From Nitrospirota bacterium (GTDB lineage Bacteria > Nitrospirota > Thermodesulfovibrionia > Thermodesulfovibrionales > JdFR-85): a DNA stretch of 64,000 nucleotides. The stretch spans positions 1-64,000 of the forward strand of contig JAYWMQ010000041.1 in assembly GCA_035873375.1 (NCBI GenBank), given 5' to 3'. Shown piece by piece: positions 51,437 through 62,207 of this stretch (the first letter of the stretch is position 1; every line of letters begins with the position of its first letter). The position numbers and the translations under genes were made by a program. The notes under the pieces were generated by a model. It saw only the letters and a list, made by a program, of their open reading frames with translations. It had not been told where the DNA came from and did not search any database.

Positions 51437-54400
51437 ATGCAACATGCAGATTATGTACCACTCCATGTACACACAGAGTACAGCCTCCTGGACGGAGCAA
51501 TAAAGATAAAGGAACTGATCGAGACGGCTACTGCATACAGGATGCCCGCAGTAGCCATAACGGATCATGGCAATATCTTTGGGGCTGTTAAGTTCTACAG
51601 CGCTGCCATAAAGGCCGGGATCAAGCCCATAATCGGCTGCGAGGTCTATGTTGCCCCTGACGGCAGACTAAACAAAAAATCCTCGTCCTCCGGAGAAAAT
51701 GCCTTTCACCTCATACTCCTTGCAAGGAACATGGACGGTTACAGAAACCTCGTCACGCTCGTGAGCAAGGCGTATCTTGAGGGTTTTTACTACAAACCAA
51801 GGATTGACGCAGACCTGCTCTCACAGTACAGCGGAGGTCTCATTGCACTCAGTTCCTGCCTGCACGGCGAGATACCGTATTATCTCTCCCAGGGCATGAT
51901 TGATGAGGCAAGGGAGGTTGCACTTCGGTACAAAAACATCCTTGGCCCTGAAAACTTCTATCTGGAGATACAGGACAACGGAATTGAGGTCCAGTATGAA
52001 ATAAACAAAAAACTCCAGGAACTCTCAAAAGAACTCCATATAGGCCTGGTAGCCACCAACGACTGTCACTATCTCAAAAAAGAGGACTCAAAGGCCCACG
52101 ACATCCTCCTGTGCATACAGACAGGAAAGACCATTAATGCCCGTGAAAGGCTCAGGTTTGAAACCGACCAGCTCTATTTCAAAAGCCCTGAGGAGATGAA
52201 AGCATCATTCAGTGAAACACCTGAGGCCGTACTGAATACACGGAAGATAGCGGAACGGTGCAATCTTGAATTTCAGCTTGACCGGTTTCTCCTGCCGAGG
52301 TTTGAGGTTGAAAGCGGGGATACACCTGAGGATTACCTCAAAAGGCTTTCAGTGGAAGGCCTGCAGAGAAAGATTGGCTCAGAACCTGAGGAGGTCTATC
52401 TTAAAAGACTGGATTATGAGCTGAAGACGATCGAGAAGATGGGTTTTGCATCCTATTTTCTTATTGTCTGGGACTTTATAAACTTTGCCCGTAACAGGGG
52501 AATACCCGTTGGCCCGGGCAGGGGCTCTGCAGCAGGCAGTCTCGTGGCCTATTGTCTGGACATTACCGAGATTGATCCGATTAAATACAACCTGCTCTTT
52601 GAACGTTTTTTAAACCCCGACCGCATCAGCATGCCTGACATTGATGTGGATTTCTGTAAGGACCGCAGACCCGAGGTCATAAACTATGTAGCTGAAAAAT
52701 ACGGCTCTGAACACGTTGCCCAGATAATAACCTTTGGATCCATGGCTGCAAGGGCGGCTATCAGGGATGTCGGCAGGGCACTTGATATCCCCTATGCAGA
52801 GGTGGACAGGATTGCAAAGCTCATCTCTGGCGGCCCAGGCGTTACTATTGACAGTGCAATGGCAGCAGAGCCAAAGCTCAGGGATGTATACAAGACCAAG
52901 CCCGAGATAAAGGAGCTGATAGACATTGCCAAAAGGCTGGAGGGTCTTTCAAGACATGCCTCTACCCATGCCGCCGGTGTGGTCATATCCCCTACCCCGC
53001 TGACTGACTACACTCCCCTGTATAAATCCCCTTCAGATGAGACCGTCACTACTCAGTTTGACATGAAATCCATTGAGGCCATTGGGTTACTGAAGTTCGA
53101 CTTCCTTGGACTGAAAACCCTTACAGTGATAGAAGAAACACTGAAATACCTGCAGGGCACTGATAAGGCGCTCGATATCAAATCAATCCCCTTTGATGAC
53201 CTGAAGACTTACAAGCTCCTCTCCGACGGACATACCACCGGGGTGTTCCAGCTTGAAAGCTCGGGAATGAAGGAGATACTGGTAAAGATGCAGCCCAACA
53301 GGTTTGAAGACCTGATTGCACTTGTAGCCCTCTATCGTCCCGGCCCTATAGGCAGTGGAATGATAGATGACTTCATCAGTAGAAAAAAGGGACTGACAAT
53401 GACTGAATATGAGCTCCCTCAACTGAAGGAAGTCCTTGACGAGACTTATGGAGTAATACTCTATCAGGAACAGGTTATGCGGATCGCCAACAAGCTGGCA
53501 GGCTTCAGCATGGGCCAGGCGGATGTACTGAGAAAGGCTATGGGAAAAAAGGACAGGGAAAAGATGGACAAACTCCTTGAGGAGTTTGTCAGGGGGGCCA
53601 TGGCAAACGGTATTATAGAGGCAAAGGCACGGAAGGTTTTTGACCTCATGGCCTTCTTTGCAGAGTATGGATTTAACAAGTCTCATTCTGCCGCCTATGC
53701 CTATCTCTCATATCAGACCGCCTACCTTAAGGCCCACTTTCCTGTTGAGTTCATGGCCGCCAACCTCTCGCAAGAGGACTCGACCGACAAGATCGTGCGG
53801 CTTATTAATGAGTGCAGGACTATGGGAGTAGAGATTCTTCCGCCTGACATAAACCTGAGCGAAAGCCGGTTCACTGTGGTGGAAAACTCAATAAGGTTTG
53901 GTCTCGATGCCGTTAAGGGTGTAGGTGAGGCCGCTGTAGAGCAGATACTGATGGCAAGAGAGGACGGACAATTTGAGTCAATCGAGGATTTAATAAAACG
54001 GATCGCCACGAGAAAGGTTAACCGCAAGGTAATGGAGAGTCTTGTAAAGGCAGGCGCACTGGACAGCCTGATACCCGTTGTGGATTCCGAGCCACAGAAT
54101 GGGGACTCCAAAAAATCAGAAATCAATATGGTACGGGCCATGGCCATGAAGAGGACAATCAGATTGATGGACGGCAAAAACAACCTCTCCCTCTTCGGTC
54201 AGCAGAGTTTCTTCGGCAGTGACGACGCAGAAGAAGTGCAGCCGTGGAGTGATGAAGAGCTCCTGAACGCCGAAAAGGAAGCCCTTGGTTTCTATATAAC
54301 AGGACACCCCATAAATAAATATAAAAAGCTTCTTAAACTCATGGGCATTTTAAAGACATCAAGGCTCGAAGAGCTCGGTGATACCACTGAGGTAGCAGTT

Positions 54401-54943
54401 TCAGGTATAATAAATACACTTAAAAAAACCCTTACCAAGGGGAAATCAGAGCCCATGGCAGTGTATGTGCTTGAGGATGACGAGGGCACGGTTGAATGCA
54501 TCGCCTTCCCGGAAATATACAGAAACTATTCCGATCTGATAGTAAAAAACAACCTTATCCTGGTCAGGGGAACGATTGATAAGAGCGAAAAGGGGATAAA
54601 AATACTCACCAGGGAGATAACCACCCCGGAGGATGCCTTTCTGAACCAGGAGTTCAAACTTGAAATGAGGCTCGATAAAGATATCATGGAGGAGAGTACA
54701 CTGAAAGAGATCAAGGATTTGTTATATAAACACAGCGGTAATTGTCCTGTATATATAAAGCTTAACTCGGGTGATTATGAAACAACACTGCTTACTGAAT
54801 ACAACATAAAACCCGATGTTGAAATTATTGATACCCTGGAAGGCATTACAGGTATCGGAACTGTAAAACTCCTCAGGCTGAACGGGCATAAGGAAACACA
54901 CCATGCCAACAATAACCACTCCTTCAGGAGAACCCGTAAATGA
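51437..54943 (+). CDS. dnaE: DNA polymerase III alpha subunit
   Basis: 1168 residues, full length. The PHP domain begins [20 protein letters not shown]. The polymerase has [20 protein letters not shown] and the catalytic [16 protein letters not shown], then [34 protein letters not shown], and [20 protein letters not shown]. An OB fold near residue 990 ([20 protein letters not shown]) and a weakly conserved C-terminus complete it. It overlaps accA by 4 nt. Confidence 0.97.
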   Translation: MQHADYVPLHVHTEYSLLDGAIKIKELIETATAYRMPAVAITDHGNIFGAVKFYSAAIKAGIKPIIGCEVYVAPDGRLNKKSSSSGENAFHLILLARNMDGYRNLVTLVSKAYLEGFYYKPRIDADLLSQYSGGLIALSSCLHGEIPYYLSQGMIDEAREVALRYKNILGPENFYLEIQDNGIEVQYEINKKLQELSKELHIGLVATNDCHYLKKEDSKAHDILLCIQTGKTINARERLRFETDQLYFKSPEEMKASFSETPEAVLNTRKIAERCNLEFQLDRFLLPRFEVESGDTPEDYLKRLSVEGLQRKIGSEPEEVYLKRLDYELKTIEKMGFASYFLIVWDFINFARNRGIPVGPGRGSAAGSLVAYCLDITEIDPIKYNLLFERFLNPDRISMPDIDVDFCKDRRPEVINYVAEKYGSEHVAQIITFGSMAARAAIRDVGRALDIPYAEVDRIAKLISGGPGVTIDSAMAAEPKLRDVYKTKPEIKELIDIAKRLEGLSRHASTHAAGVVISPTPLTDYTPLYKSPSDETVTTQFDMKSIEAIGLLKFDFLGLKTLTVIEETLKYLQGTDKALDIKSIPFDDLKTYKLLSDGHTTGVFQLESSGMKEILVKMQPNRFEDLIALVALYRPGPIGSGMIDDFISRKKGLTMTEYELPQLKEVLDETYGVILYQEQVMRIANKLAGFSMGQADVLRKAMGKKDREKMDKLLEEFVRGAMANGIIEAKARKVFDLMAFFAEYGFNKSHSAAYAYLSYQTAYLKAHFPVEFMAANLSQEDSTDKIVRLINECRTMGVEILPPDINLSESRFTVVENSIRFGLDAVKGVGEAAVEQILMAREDGQFESIEDLIKRIATRKVNRKVMESLVKAGALDSLIPVVDSEPQNGDSKKSEINMVRAMAMKRTIRLMDGKNNLSLFGQQSFFGSDDAEEVQPWSDEELLNAEKEALGFYITGHPINKYKKLLKLMGILKTSRLEELGDTTEVAVSGIINTLKKTLTKGKSEPMAVYVLEDDEGTVECIAFPEIYRNYSDLIVKNNLILVRGTIDKSEKGIKILTREITTPEDAFLNQEFKLEMRLDKDIMEESTLKEIKDLLYKHSGNCPVYIKLNSGDYETTLLTEYNIKPDVEIIDTLEGITGIGTVKLLRLNGHKETHHANNNHSFRRTRK

Positions 54944-55920
54944 TGCGATACTATCTTGACTTTGAAAAACCCATCCAGGAGCTTGAACTGAAAATCGAAG
55001 AGCTTAAGCGCCTCAGCAACGGACAGGACCTCAATATAACGGCCGAACTTGAAAAACTTGAACAAAAGGCCGGGGAGATGAGGGATGACATATTCTCAAG
55101 ACTCACCCCCTGGCAGAAGACACAGATCGCAAGACATCCCGACAGGCCCTATACCCTTGATTACATAAATATGCTTACTGATGATTTTATGGAACTCCAT
55201 GGTGACAGAAGATACTCGGATGACCCGGCCATTGTCGGCGGCATTGGAAGTATTGGAGGAACAAGCATGGTGATTATCGGCCACCAGAAGGGCAGAGGGA
55301 CAAAGGAGAGGATTAACAGAAACTTCGGCCAGCCCCAACCAGAGGGTTACAGAAAGGCACTCAGACTTATGAAGTTTGCAGAGCGCTTTAACAAACCCCT
55401 TTTGACCTTTGTAGACACCCCAGGGGCTTTCCCGGGAATTGGCGCTGAGGAGCGGGGGCAGGCTGAGGCAATAGCGGTAAATCTCATGGAGATGTCAAGA
55501 CTGCGAATCCCTGTAATCTCAATTGTCATCGGTGAAGGTGGCAGCGGCGGAGCCCTTGCAATCTCCGTGGCAGACAGACTCTATATGTTTGAACACTCTG
55601 TTTACTCGGTAATATCACCGGAAGGGTGTGCAGCAATACTGTGGAGGAAAAACGGAGATATTGACACAGGGGAGTTCGAAAGGGCCGCAGAAGCACTGAA
55701 ACTCACAGCACAGGACCTTTTGAATTTCAGGATTATTGATGACATTATTCCCGAACCACCCGGCGGTATCCATAGAGACCCAAAGAGCGCTGCTGCAAAA
55801 ATAAAAGAGACCGTCCTTACAACGATTGAAGAACTCAGAAACAAAAACATCGAAAAGCTCATTGAAGAGAGATACAAAAAGTTAAGACGTATAGGTAAGT
55901 TCTCCAAACAGGAATACTAA
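54940..55920 (+). CDS. accA: acetyl-CoA carboxylase carboxyltransferase subunit alpha
   Basis: 326 residues: the coiled N-terminus [19 protein letters not shown], then [51 protein letters not shown], and the oxyanion region [20 protein letters not shown] followed by [11 protein letters not shown]. It works with AccD (not in the window) in malonyl-CoA formation. The start overlaps the dnaE stop (ATGA). Confidence 0.97.
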   Translation: MMRYYLDFEKPIQELELKIEELKRLSNGQDLNITAELEKLEQKAGEMRDDIFSRLTPWQKTQIARHPDRPYTLDYINMLTDDFMELHGDRRYSDDPAIVGGIGSIGGTSMVIIGHQKGRGTKERINRNFGQPQPEGYRKALRLMKFAERFNKPLLTFVDTPGAFPGIGAEERGQAEAIAVNLMEMSRLRIPVISIVIGEGGSGGALAISVADRLYMFEHSVYSVISPEGCAAILWRKNGDIDTGEFERAAEALKLTAQDLLNFRIIDDIIPEPPGGIHRDPKSAAAKIKETVLTTIEELRNKNIEKLIEERYKKLRRIGKFSKQEY

Positions 55921-55961
55921 CCACTATTCACTGCTCAACTCATATCAATTATAAGATATAT

Positions 55962-55990
55962 TTACAATGCTCCTGTATTTTTCTTATAAC
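55962..55990 (+). promoter_or_regulatory. possible promoter of the PilZ-DUF4388-J-TPR gene
   Basis: TTACAA (55962-55967) and TATAAC (55985-55990) are 17 bp apart, upstream of the gene starting at 56102. The 55921-56101 gap is A+T rich with no other feature. Confidence 0.35.
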
Positions 55991-56101
55991 ATTTCTTTAT
56001 AATATAATTACATAAATTGAAAACATGCACTATAAAAACGTCTCCCTTGATAAGAATTTTTTGCTTAAAAGGCTATCCCGCTTGAGAATGGAGATTAAAT
56101 A

Positions 56102-57832
56102 TTGAAAGACGATAAGGATAAAAGGAACTTCAAGAGATACAAAAAAGAGGCTGAACTGATACTTAAGGCCAACACAGGAGCATATAAAGGCAGAATTATT
56201 GATTATTCAGACGGTATCTGCGCCGTCATCAAAGATGCCTCTTCTATCATATCTGGTACCACGGTCAACATAAAGAGTCATGAACTTGGAATAGAGTTTC
56301 TTGGTGAAGTTGTATGGGCAAAAAAAGTGATCCCTGATTTACAGGTCGGCATCAGGAGAGTTGATAACCTTAGAGGTTCGTTAAAGGATTTCAGACTGCC
56401 GGATGTACTGAAGGGGCTTCAGAAAACCACAAGTACAGGAACCCTTGAAATCCACAACGACTCAATACAAAAAAAGATTTATATCAAAAATGGAGACCTG
56501 ATCTTTGCTTCCTCTAACCAGGCACAAGAGAGCCTTGCAAAAGCCCTCTTAACAGCAGGCAAGCTTACCATAGACCAGTATAAAAAAACCGTTGAGATAT
56601 CAGAGCTAACAGGAAAAAATCAGAGCATAATCCTGACTGAACTTGGTTATCTCTCCCCACAGGAATTCGTCTGGGCATTAAAAAACCAGGTCGAAATGAT
56701 TATCCTGAGCAGCTTTAATGTTACAGATGCCGATTTTGAATTTCAGGAGGGTCCACTTGATGCAAATGAGTCGATCCCCCTCAGAATTAACGCCACCAAT
56801 CTTCTATTTCATGGTTATAAAAAGGTCAATGACCTCCTGTATTTAAAAGAGGAGTGCCCCCCGCCGGATATTGAATTGCGTCTGTCAAAAGACCTGGAGG
56901 AAGTCGTTCAACACCTTTCCATGAGTGACACCGACAGGAGGATCCTGTCTTATTTAGACGGCAAGCACTCAATAAAGGAGATACCGTCACTCGCTCAAAC
57001 CAGTGACATAGAGACACTCAAGACCATATATGCCCTTTTGAATATTGGAGCTATTGAATTAACAGAAAGTCCGGTCCCGGCAGCAGAGGAGCTGGAGATA
57101 GATAACGAAATCATGGAAAAGATAGAAAATATGAACAACAACTATAAGACCCTCGGATATTATGGAATCCTGGGCATAAATGAGGGGGCATCTGAAGAGG
57201 AGATAAGGGAGGCATATTACAGGGTAGCAAAAGAGTTTCACCCGGACAAATATTTTTCCCTGCCCTCAGACGATATTAAGGAAAAAATAAACACAATCTT
57301 TTCATTCGCTACCGAGGCATACGAAACCCTTTCCAACGAGGCAAAGAAAAGGGAATACGACGGGTCTCTTTCCGTCAAACCGGAAAAACCTGCTTCAAAG
57401 GCTGAAATGGCTAAAGCCAGGTTTAATCAGGGAAGGACGTTGCTGATGATGAGAAATTACTCCGATGCAGTAACCCTGTTCGCCCAGGCAGTATATTTTG
57501 ACAGCTCCACCGCAAGTTATCACTACTATCACGGCCTTACACTCAGCAAACTGAACAGGTTCAAGGAAGCAGCAAAGGCTATTAATGAAGCCGTTAAACT
57601 TAACCCGCAAAAAGCCGATTATGTCGCTGAACTCGGTCATGTTTTTCTGATGCTTGGTTTTAAGGCAAGGGCACAGAACTCCTTTAAAAAGGCCCTTGAA
57701 CTCTCACCGTCAAATGAAAGGGCACTTGAGGGAATAATAAAAACAGAAGACAACAAGAAATCTTTTTTTGGATCTTCAGAGAATATCCTGCTGAGAATTT
57801 CCAAAAAATATGGTCTTAAGAGAAAAAAGTAG
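56102..57832 (+). CDS. PilZ - DUF4388 - J-domain - TPR multidomain protein
   Basis: 576 residues in four parts. A PilZ-like N-terminus (RNFKRYKKEAELILKAN, SHELGIEFLGEVVWAK), a possible c-di-GMP domain. DUF4388 at about residues 90-240 (SLKDFRLPDVLKGLQKTTST, KKIYIKNGDLIFASSNQ), common in delta-type signalling proteins. A J domain at about 350-420 with intact HPD (AKEFHPDKYFS). TPR repeats to the end (SDAVTLFAQAVYFDSSTA, KALELSPSNERALEGI). TTG start with GGAG upstream. It may link a second messenger to Hsp70 or a surface machine. Confidence 0.88.
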   Translation: MKDDKDKRNFKRYKKEAELILKANTGAYKGRIIDYSDGICAVIKDASSIISGTTVNIKSHELGIEFLGEVVWAKKVIPDLQVGIRRVDNLRGSLKDFRLPDVLKGLQKTTSTGTLEIHNDSIQKKIYIKNGDLIFASSNQAQESLAKALLTAGKLTIDQYKKTVEISELTGKNQSIILTELGYLSPQEFVWALKNQVEMIILSSFNVTDADFEFQEGPLDANESIPLRINATNLLFHGYKKVNDLLYLKEECPPPDIELRLSKDLEEVVQHLSMSDTDRRILSYLDGKHSIKEIPSLAQTSDIETLKTIYALLNIGAIELTESPVPAAEELEIDNEIMEKIENMNNNYKTLGYYGILGINEGASEEEIREAYYRVAKEFHPDKYFSLPSDDIKEKINTIFSFATEAYETLSNEAKKREYDGSLSVKPEKPASKAEMAKARFNQGRTLLMMRNYSDAVTLFAQAVYFDSSTASYHYYHGLTLSKLNRFKEAAKAINEAVKLNPQKADYVAELGHVFLMLGFKARAQNSFKKALELSPSNERALEGIIKTEDNKKSFFGSSENILLRISKKYGLKRKK

Positions 57833-57877
57833 GACAAAACACTATTAACCCACAAGATTAACAGGTACTTCTGAATC

Positions 57878-58048
57878 CTATATTTCCTTTTCCACCTTCT
57901 CTTTACTCTCTTCAGAAGGGCTGGAAGGAGGAGAACACGTCTCCCTGGTGTCCGGTGCTCAAGTAGACAATCCGGTCTTTGGCAGGACGGTCTGAAGCAG
58001 AATCCATATAGCAAGAATAATTCCCAGGGTTAAAAGCAGATCACTCAT
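57878..58048 (-). CDS. candidate small membrane selenoprotein with in-frame UGA at codon 30
   Basis: Starts at ATG 58048, overlapping the rplQ stop as ATGA, so it is translationally coupled to the ribosomal operon. The first 29 codons give a membrane segment (LLLTLGIILAIWILLQTV) and LPKTGLST. Codon 30 is TGA (57959-57961). The frame then continues for 26 codons, APDTRETCSPP and a charged Ser/Glu/Lys tail ending KEKVEKEI, to TAG (57878-57880). A SECIS-like hairpin follows the TGA at the correct distance. With Sec the protein has 56 residues and a U...C pair seven residues apart in between. If UGA is a real stop, it is a 29-residue peptide. Function is unknown. Confidence 0.6.
57930..57944 (-). 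promoter_or_regulatory. predicted SECIS hairpin of the small selenoprotein
   Basis: On the minus strand GGAGA (57940-57944 read in reverse) pairs with TCTCC, around a CGTGT loop (57935-57939). The loop starts 20 nt after the UGA and has G as its second base, which meets the usual bacterial SECIS rules. The stem is only five to six base pairs, so support is moderate. Confidence 0.45.
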
Positions 58049-58449
58049 GACTTCTTGCCTTCTTTTGTGGTCTTTTGTTCGGCTTGTCTCTCTTCATAAT
58101 CTACAAATTCAAGCACTGCCAGAGGCGCCTGATCCTTAAGCCTCGTTCTTGTCTTGACAACTCTCAGATAGCCGCCGTTTCTTTTACTGAACCTCGGTGC
58201 TATCTCACTGAACAACTTTGCAATCGCAGCCCTGTTGGGCACATATGACAGTGCCATCCTCTTTGAATGGAGGTCTCCCTTCTTACCGAGGGTGACCACC
58301 TTTTCCGCCAGCGACTTTATTACCTTGGCCTTGGTTACTGTAGTCTCTATACGTTCATGCATGAAGAGACTGACCATCAGGTTTCTGAAGAGTGCCTTTC
58401 TCTGAAGTGTATTTCTACCGAAATTTTTCTTATGAACTCTGTGACGCAT
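58045..58449 (-). CDS. rplQ: 50S ribosomal protein L17
   Basis: 134 residues beginning [20 protein letters not shown], the bL17 signature, with NLMVSLFMHERIETTVTKAK and a Lys-rich tail. It overlaps rpoA by 20 nt. It is followed directly by the candidate selenoprotein. Confidence 0.98.
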   Translation of the reverse strand: MRHRVHKKNFGRNTLQRKALFRNLMVSLFMHERIETTVTKAKVIKSLAEKVVTLGKKGDLHSKRMALSYVPNRAAIAKLFSEIAPRFSKRNGGYLRVVKTRTRLKDQAPLAVLEFVDYEERQAEQKTTKEGKKS

Positions 58450-59473
58450 CTTTTACCGCACCTCCCTCTGTCTGATACTTTTCCAGAACGTCGGGATCGA
58501 TCTTCATCCCAAAATTAAGTCCCATAGTTCTAAGGATTTCCTTGATTTCATTAAGTGATTTTCTGCCGAAATTCTTTGTCTTCAGCATCTCCAGATCAGT
58601 CCTCTGCACCAGGTCGGCTATGGTCTTTATATTGGCATTCTTAAGACAATTATAAGACCGCACAGAGAGTTCAAGCTCATCCACGGGCCTCAGGAGGTTC
58701 CTGTTAAAGTCCGAACTGCCAACATCATACACATCACCTGCATCATGTGATATTTCCTCAGATGTCTCTTCCGACTCGTCAAAAATAAAGAGGTCGAGAT
58801 GGTCAATAAGCACACTTGAAGCCCTGGTTAAGGCATTCTTTGGAGAGAGACTTCCGTCTGTCCAGACCTCAAGCACGAGCCTGTCATAATCCGTTGCCCT
58901 GCCAACCCTTGCCTTTTCAACCCGGAAATTCACTTTCCGTATAGGACTGTAAACACTATCGATAGCAATGATATCTACAGGCTGCTCCTTCTCTTTATTC
59001 ATCTCTGAAAGGACATAACCCTTTCCCTTGGATACATAGAGTTCAGCATGAAACTCTGCATTCTTGTCAACTGTAGCAACAGGTAAATCAGTGGTGAGAA
59101 CTTCAAGATTTGCCTCACATTGAATATCTGCACCTGTAACATCCTTCGGCCCTGTAACGTCTATCCTTGCAACCTTCTTACCGTCACCATACTGCTTGAA
59201 TCTGATCTTCTTGAGGTTGAGTATAACGTCAACCATGTCTTCCTTAACGCCTTTAATCGTGGAAAATTCATGCAATACTCCCGGTATCCTCACCTGAGTA
59301 ATCGCTGAACCCTCAATAGAGGAAAGCAGCACTCTCCGCAGTGAATTACCAAGGGTAGTTCCATACCCACGCTCTAATGGTTCTGCTATAAGCTTACCGT
59401 ATGTATTGGTAAGTGTCTCTTCGTCGAAGGCTATCTTCTCAGGAAACTGAAAGCCTCTTATCTTCAAGCTCAT
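58430..59473 (-). CDS. rpoA: RNA polymerase alpha subunit
   Basis: 347 residues. The N-terminal dimerisation domain has [20 protein letters not shown] and [19 protein letters not shown]. The C-terminal domain has [20 protein letters not shown] and [19 protein letters not shown] for DNA and activator contacts. The 102-nt gap to rpsD contains a short dispersed repeat ('acgtgatacgttatacgg'). Confidence 0.98.
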   Translation of the reverse strand: MSLKIRGFQFPEKIAFDEETLTNTYGKLIAEPLERGYGTTLGNSLRRVLLSSIEGSAITQVRIPGVLHEFSTIKGVKEDMVDVILNLKKIRFKQYGDGKKVARIDVTGPKDVTGADIQCEANLEVLTTDLPVATVDKNAEFHAELYVSKGKGYVLSEMNKEKEQPVDIIAIDSVYSPIRKVNFRVEKARVGRATDYDRLVLEVWTDGSLSPKNALTRASSVLIDHLDLFIFDESEETSEEISHDAGDVYDVGSSDFNRNLLRPVDELELSVRSYNCLKNANIKTIADLVQRTDLEMLKTKNFGRKSLNEIKEILRTMGLNFGMKIDPDVLEKYQTEGGAVKDASQSS

Positions 59474-59575
59474 TGGGCCTCCCTTTTCATTATACGTGAT
59501 ACGTTATACGGAAATATAAACGTGCTCTCGTATTTTCGTGATTTCAAATTATCGTATTTATCTTAAATATTGGTC

Positions 59576-60202
59576 TTATTTTGAATACAACTCTACAATC
59601 AGGTTTTCTTTAACATCAAGACCTATCGCTTCTCTCGACGGTATGCTGATCAGTTTACCCCTGAAGTTCTCGGCATCCAGTTCAAGCCACTCAGGTAATC
59701 CCCTGTGTTCAACCTTTGAAAGACTCTCCTCAATCAATGGAATACCCCGCCGTGACTCCTTTACTTCAATGACATCACCTACTTTCACCCTGAATGAAGC
59801 GATATCGGTGACCCTGCCGTTGACAAGAATATGCCTGTGATTGACTATCTGCCTTGCCTGCCGTCTGTTTGATGCAAAACCAAGACGGTAAACAATATTA
59901 TCAAGTCTCAGTTCAAGAAACTGCAACAGCAGCTCTCCCGTAACACCTCTTTTCCTCTGGGCCTCATGGAAGTAGTTCCTGAACTGTCTTTCAAGCACCC
60001 CGTATATCCTCTTAACCTTCTGCTTTTCTCTCAACTGAAGTCCGTAATCGCTTATCTTGGTCCTTCTCGTGCCATGCTGTCCCGGCACATATTTTCTCCT
60101 CTCAAAAGCACACTTGTCTGCAAAACATCGATCTCCCTTAAGAAAGAGCTTGTCTCCCTCCCTTCTGCATAAGCGACATAATGAATCAGTATACCTTGCC
60201 AT
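59576..60202 (-). CDS. rpsD: 30S ribosomal protein S4
   Basis: 208 residues from MARYTDSLCRLCRREGDK; the N-terminal four-cysteine (zinc-type) form is present (CRLC, then RCFADKC). The S4 RNA-binding domain is ELRLDNIVYRLGFASNRRQA followed by HILVNGRVTDI. The frame is open to 60259, but ATG 60202 is the family start. Confidence 0.98.
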   Translation of the reverse strand: MARYTDSLCRLCRREGDKLFLKGDRCFADKCAFERRKYVPGQHGTRRTKISDYGLQLREKQKVKRIYGVLERQFRNYFHEAQRKRGVTGELLLQFLELRLDNIVYRLGFASNRRQARQIVNHRHILVNGRVTDIASFRVKVGDVIEVKESRRGIPLIEESLSKVEHRGLPEWLELDAENFRGKLISIPSREAIGLDVKENLIVELYSK

Positions 60203-60203
60203 T

Positions 60204-60590
60204 TTATACCCTCCTCCTCTTGGGAGGTCTGCACCCATTATGAGGAACCGGGGTAACATCCTTTATGATATTAATCTCCAGTCCTGTTGCCTGTATCGCC
60301 CTGATGGCTGATTCCCTTCCGGCACCCGGACCCTTTATATAAACATCGATCTGTCTCATTCCCATGTCAATGGCCCTTCTTGTTGCATTCTCTGCCGCTA
60401 TCTGAGCAGCATAAGGAGTGCCCTTTCTTGATCCCTTAAACCCGATACTGCCGGCAGTTGCCCATGAAACAACGTTACCGCCTTTATCTGTAATGGTAAC
60501 AATCGTATTGTTAAAAGTTGTCTGGACATGAGCTACACCATAGGGTATATTTTTCTTTTCCTTCTTGGAGCCCTTTTTACGTTTTGCCAT
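60204..60590 (-). CDS. rpsK: 30S ribosomal protein S11
   Basis: 128 residues: [40 protein letters not shown], and the C-terminus [17 protein letters not shown], all diagnostic for uS11. The start overlaps the rpsM stop. Confidence 0.98.
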   Translation of the reverse strand: MAKRKKGSKKEKKNIPYGVAHVQTTFNNTIVTITDKGGNVVSWATAGSIGFKGSRKGTPYAAQIAAENATRRAIDMGMRQIDVYIKGPGAGRESAIRAIQATGLEINIIKDVTPVPHNGCRPPKRRRV

Positions 60591-60967
60591 TATTTACCTC
60601 CCTTCTTTTTTCCAACCACGGTCTTCTTGGGTCCCTTTCTTGTACGGGCATTTGTCTTTGTCCGCTGACCCCTTACCGGTAATCCCATCCTGTGTCTGAT
60701 CCCACGGTAGCAACCAATGTCCATTAACCGCTTTATATTCATGGAAATCTCTTTCCTGAGTTCACCCTCAACCTTATAGTCTCGGTCTATAACTGAGCGG
60801 ATCTTTACTATCTCATCATCGCGGAGGGCTCTGACTCGCGTATCAGGGTTTATCCCGGTCTCTTCAAGTATCTTCCTGGATAGTGACCTCCCAATTCCCA
60901 TTATCCTTGTCAACCCTATCTCAACTCTCTCGTTCTTGGGTAAGTCTACCCCAGCAATCCTTGCCAT
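60590..60967 (-). CDS. rpsM: 30S ribosomal protein S13
   Basis: 125 residues: [40 protein letters not shown] and [19 protein letters not shown] match uS13 throughout. Confidence 0.98.
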   Translation of the reverse strand: MARIAGVDLPKNERVEIGLTRIMGIGRSLSRKILEETGINPDTRVRALRDDEIVKIRSVIDRDYKVEGELRKEISMNIKRLMDIGCYRGIRHRMGLPVRGQRTKTNARTRKGPKKTVVGKKKGGK

Positions 60968-60976
60968 CTTACCTCC

Positions 60977-61090
60977 TTATCCCTGTCTCTGCTTGTGCTT
61001 AGGATTTTCACAGATTATCCTGACAACACCTTTTCTCTTTATTATTTTACATTTAGCGCATATTGGTTTTACAGATGCCCTGACTTTCAT
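60977..61090 (-). CDS. rpmJ: 50S ribosomal protein L36
   Basis: 37 residues, [20 protein letters not shown] followed by [17 protein letters not shown]. The zinc-binding CxxC...C...H set is intact. ATG at 61090 with GGAGGATAC upstream. The gap to infA (61091-61187) shows no gene. Confidence 0.96.
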   Translation of the reverse strand: MKVRASVKPICAKCKIIKRKGVVRIICENPKHKQRQG

Positions 61091-61187
61091 GTATCCTCCC
61101 AAAAAACATTACGAGGTACGGGTTACGTTTTGCGAACTTTACTTCTACTTTACTAACCCCGCAATCCATAACCTGAAACTCGCAACT

Positions 61188-61406
61188 TTATTTATATCTG
61201 TATGTAATTCTTCCTTTTGTAAGGTCATAGGGTGATAACTCCACCAGCACTTTATCACCAGGCAATATCTTTATATAATGTATCCTCATCTTGCCCGAAA
61301 TATAAGCAAGGATGGTCTGCCCATTATCAAGTTCTACCCTGAACGTGGCATTCGGAAGCGCTTCTACAACTGTCCCATGGACTTCTATGTTCTCTTCCTT
61401 TGGCAT
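61188..61406 (-). CDS. infA: translation initiation factor IF-1
   Basis: 72 residues: [40 protein letters not shown] and [20 protein letters not shown], the standard S1-fold IF-1. Confidence 0.98.
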   Translation of the reverse strand: MPKEENIEVHGTVVEALPNATFRVELDNGQTILAYISGKMRIHYIKILPGDKVLVELSPYDLTKGRITYRYK

Positions 61407-61428
61407 TTAAACTTAAATTATACCCCCT

Positions 61429-62181
61429 TCAGGCCCATTTAGTCAATATTTTGGGATGATTTTTTGCTACAAGCACCGTATGTTCGAAATGTGCAGAAAG
61501 TTTACCATCCGCTGTCTTCGTTGTCCAGCCGTCTTCCAGTATATTCACCTTATAGCTCCCCACATTAACCATTGGTTCAATGGCAAGTGTCATTCCTTCT
61601 CTCAACACCGGCCCCTTGCCGGGAGGACCAAAATTCGGAATCTGGGGGTCTTCATGCAGAGACCTCCCGACACCATGACCCACAAAAGCCTTGACTACAG
61701 AATATCCGTTGGATTCCACAAATCTCTGTATGGCATTTGATATATCCGAAACGCGGTTATCGGGTATCGCCTTCTCTATACCCAAATAAAGTGCCTGCTC
61801 GGTTATCTTAAGCAACCTCTCGGTTTCAGCCGGGATTTGTCCGACAGGTACAGTGACTGCGGCATCACCGATGTATCCCTTGTAGATTACTCCAAGGTCA
61901 ATACTGACGATATCACCCTCTCTGAGCCTTACACTTACTGACGGTATTCCGTGCACAACCTCACTATTTACAGAGGTACAGATACTCGCAGGATATCCCC
62001 TGTAACCCTTAAAGGCCGGCTTTCCCCCCCGACTCTTTATAACCTCTTCGGCTATCTGCTCAAGTTCCCTGGTTGTAATATTGGGGGCTATAACCCCCTT
62101 GATTGCTAAAATGGCTTCGGCAACAATCTCGGAGGCCTTCACCATCTTCTTTATCTCATCCCTTGATTTTATAATAATCAC
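61429..62181 (-). CDS. map: methionine aminopeptidase type I
   Basis: 250 residues. Metal ligands are seen in GDIVSIDLGVIYKGYIGDAA (Asp), VGHGVGRSLHEDPQIPNFG (His), MTLAIEPMVNVG (Glu) and SAHFEHTVLV (Glu). It lies between secY and infA; the adk gene often found here is absent. Confidence 0.97.
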   Translation of the reverse strand: MIIIKSRDEIKKMVKASEIVAEAILAIKGVIAPNITTRELEQIAEEVIKSRGGKPAFKGYRGYPASICTSVNSEVVHGIPSVSVRLREGDIVSIDLGVIYKGYIGDAAVTVPVGQIPAETERLLKITEQALYLGIEKAIPDNRVSDISNAIQRFVESNGYSVVKAFVGHGVGRSLHEDPQIPNFGPPGKGPVLREGMTLAIEPMVNVGSYKVNILEDGWTTKTADGKLSAHFEHTVLVAKNHPKILTKWA

Positions 62182-62207
62182 TTAATAATCACACCCTGCA
62201 TACTGTA

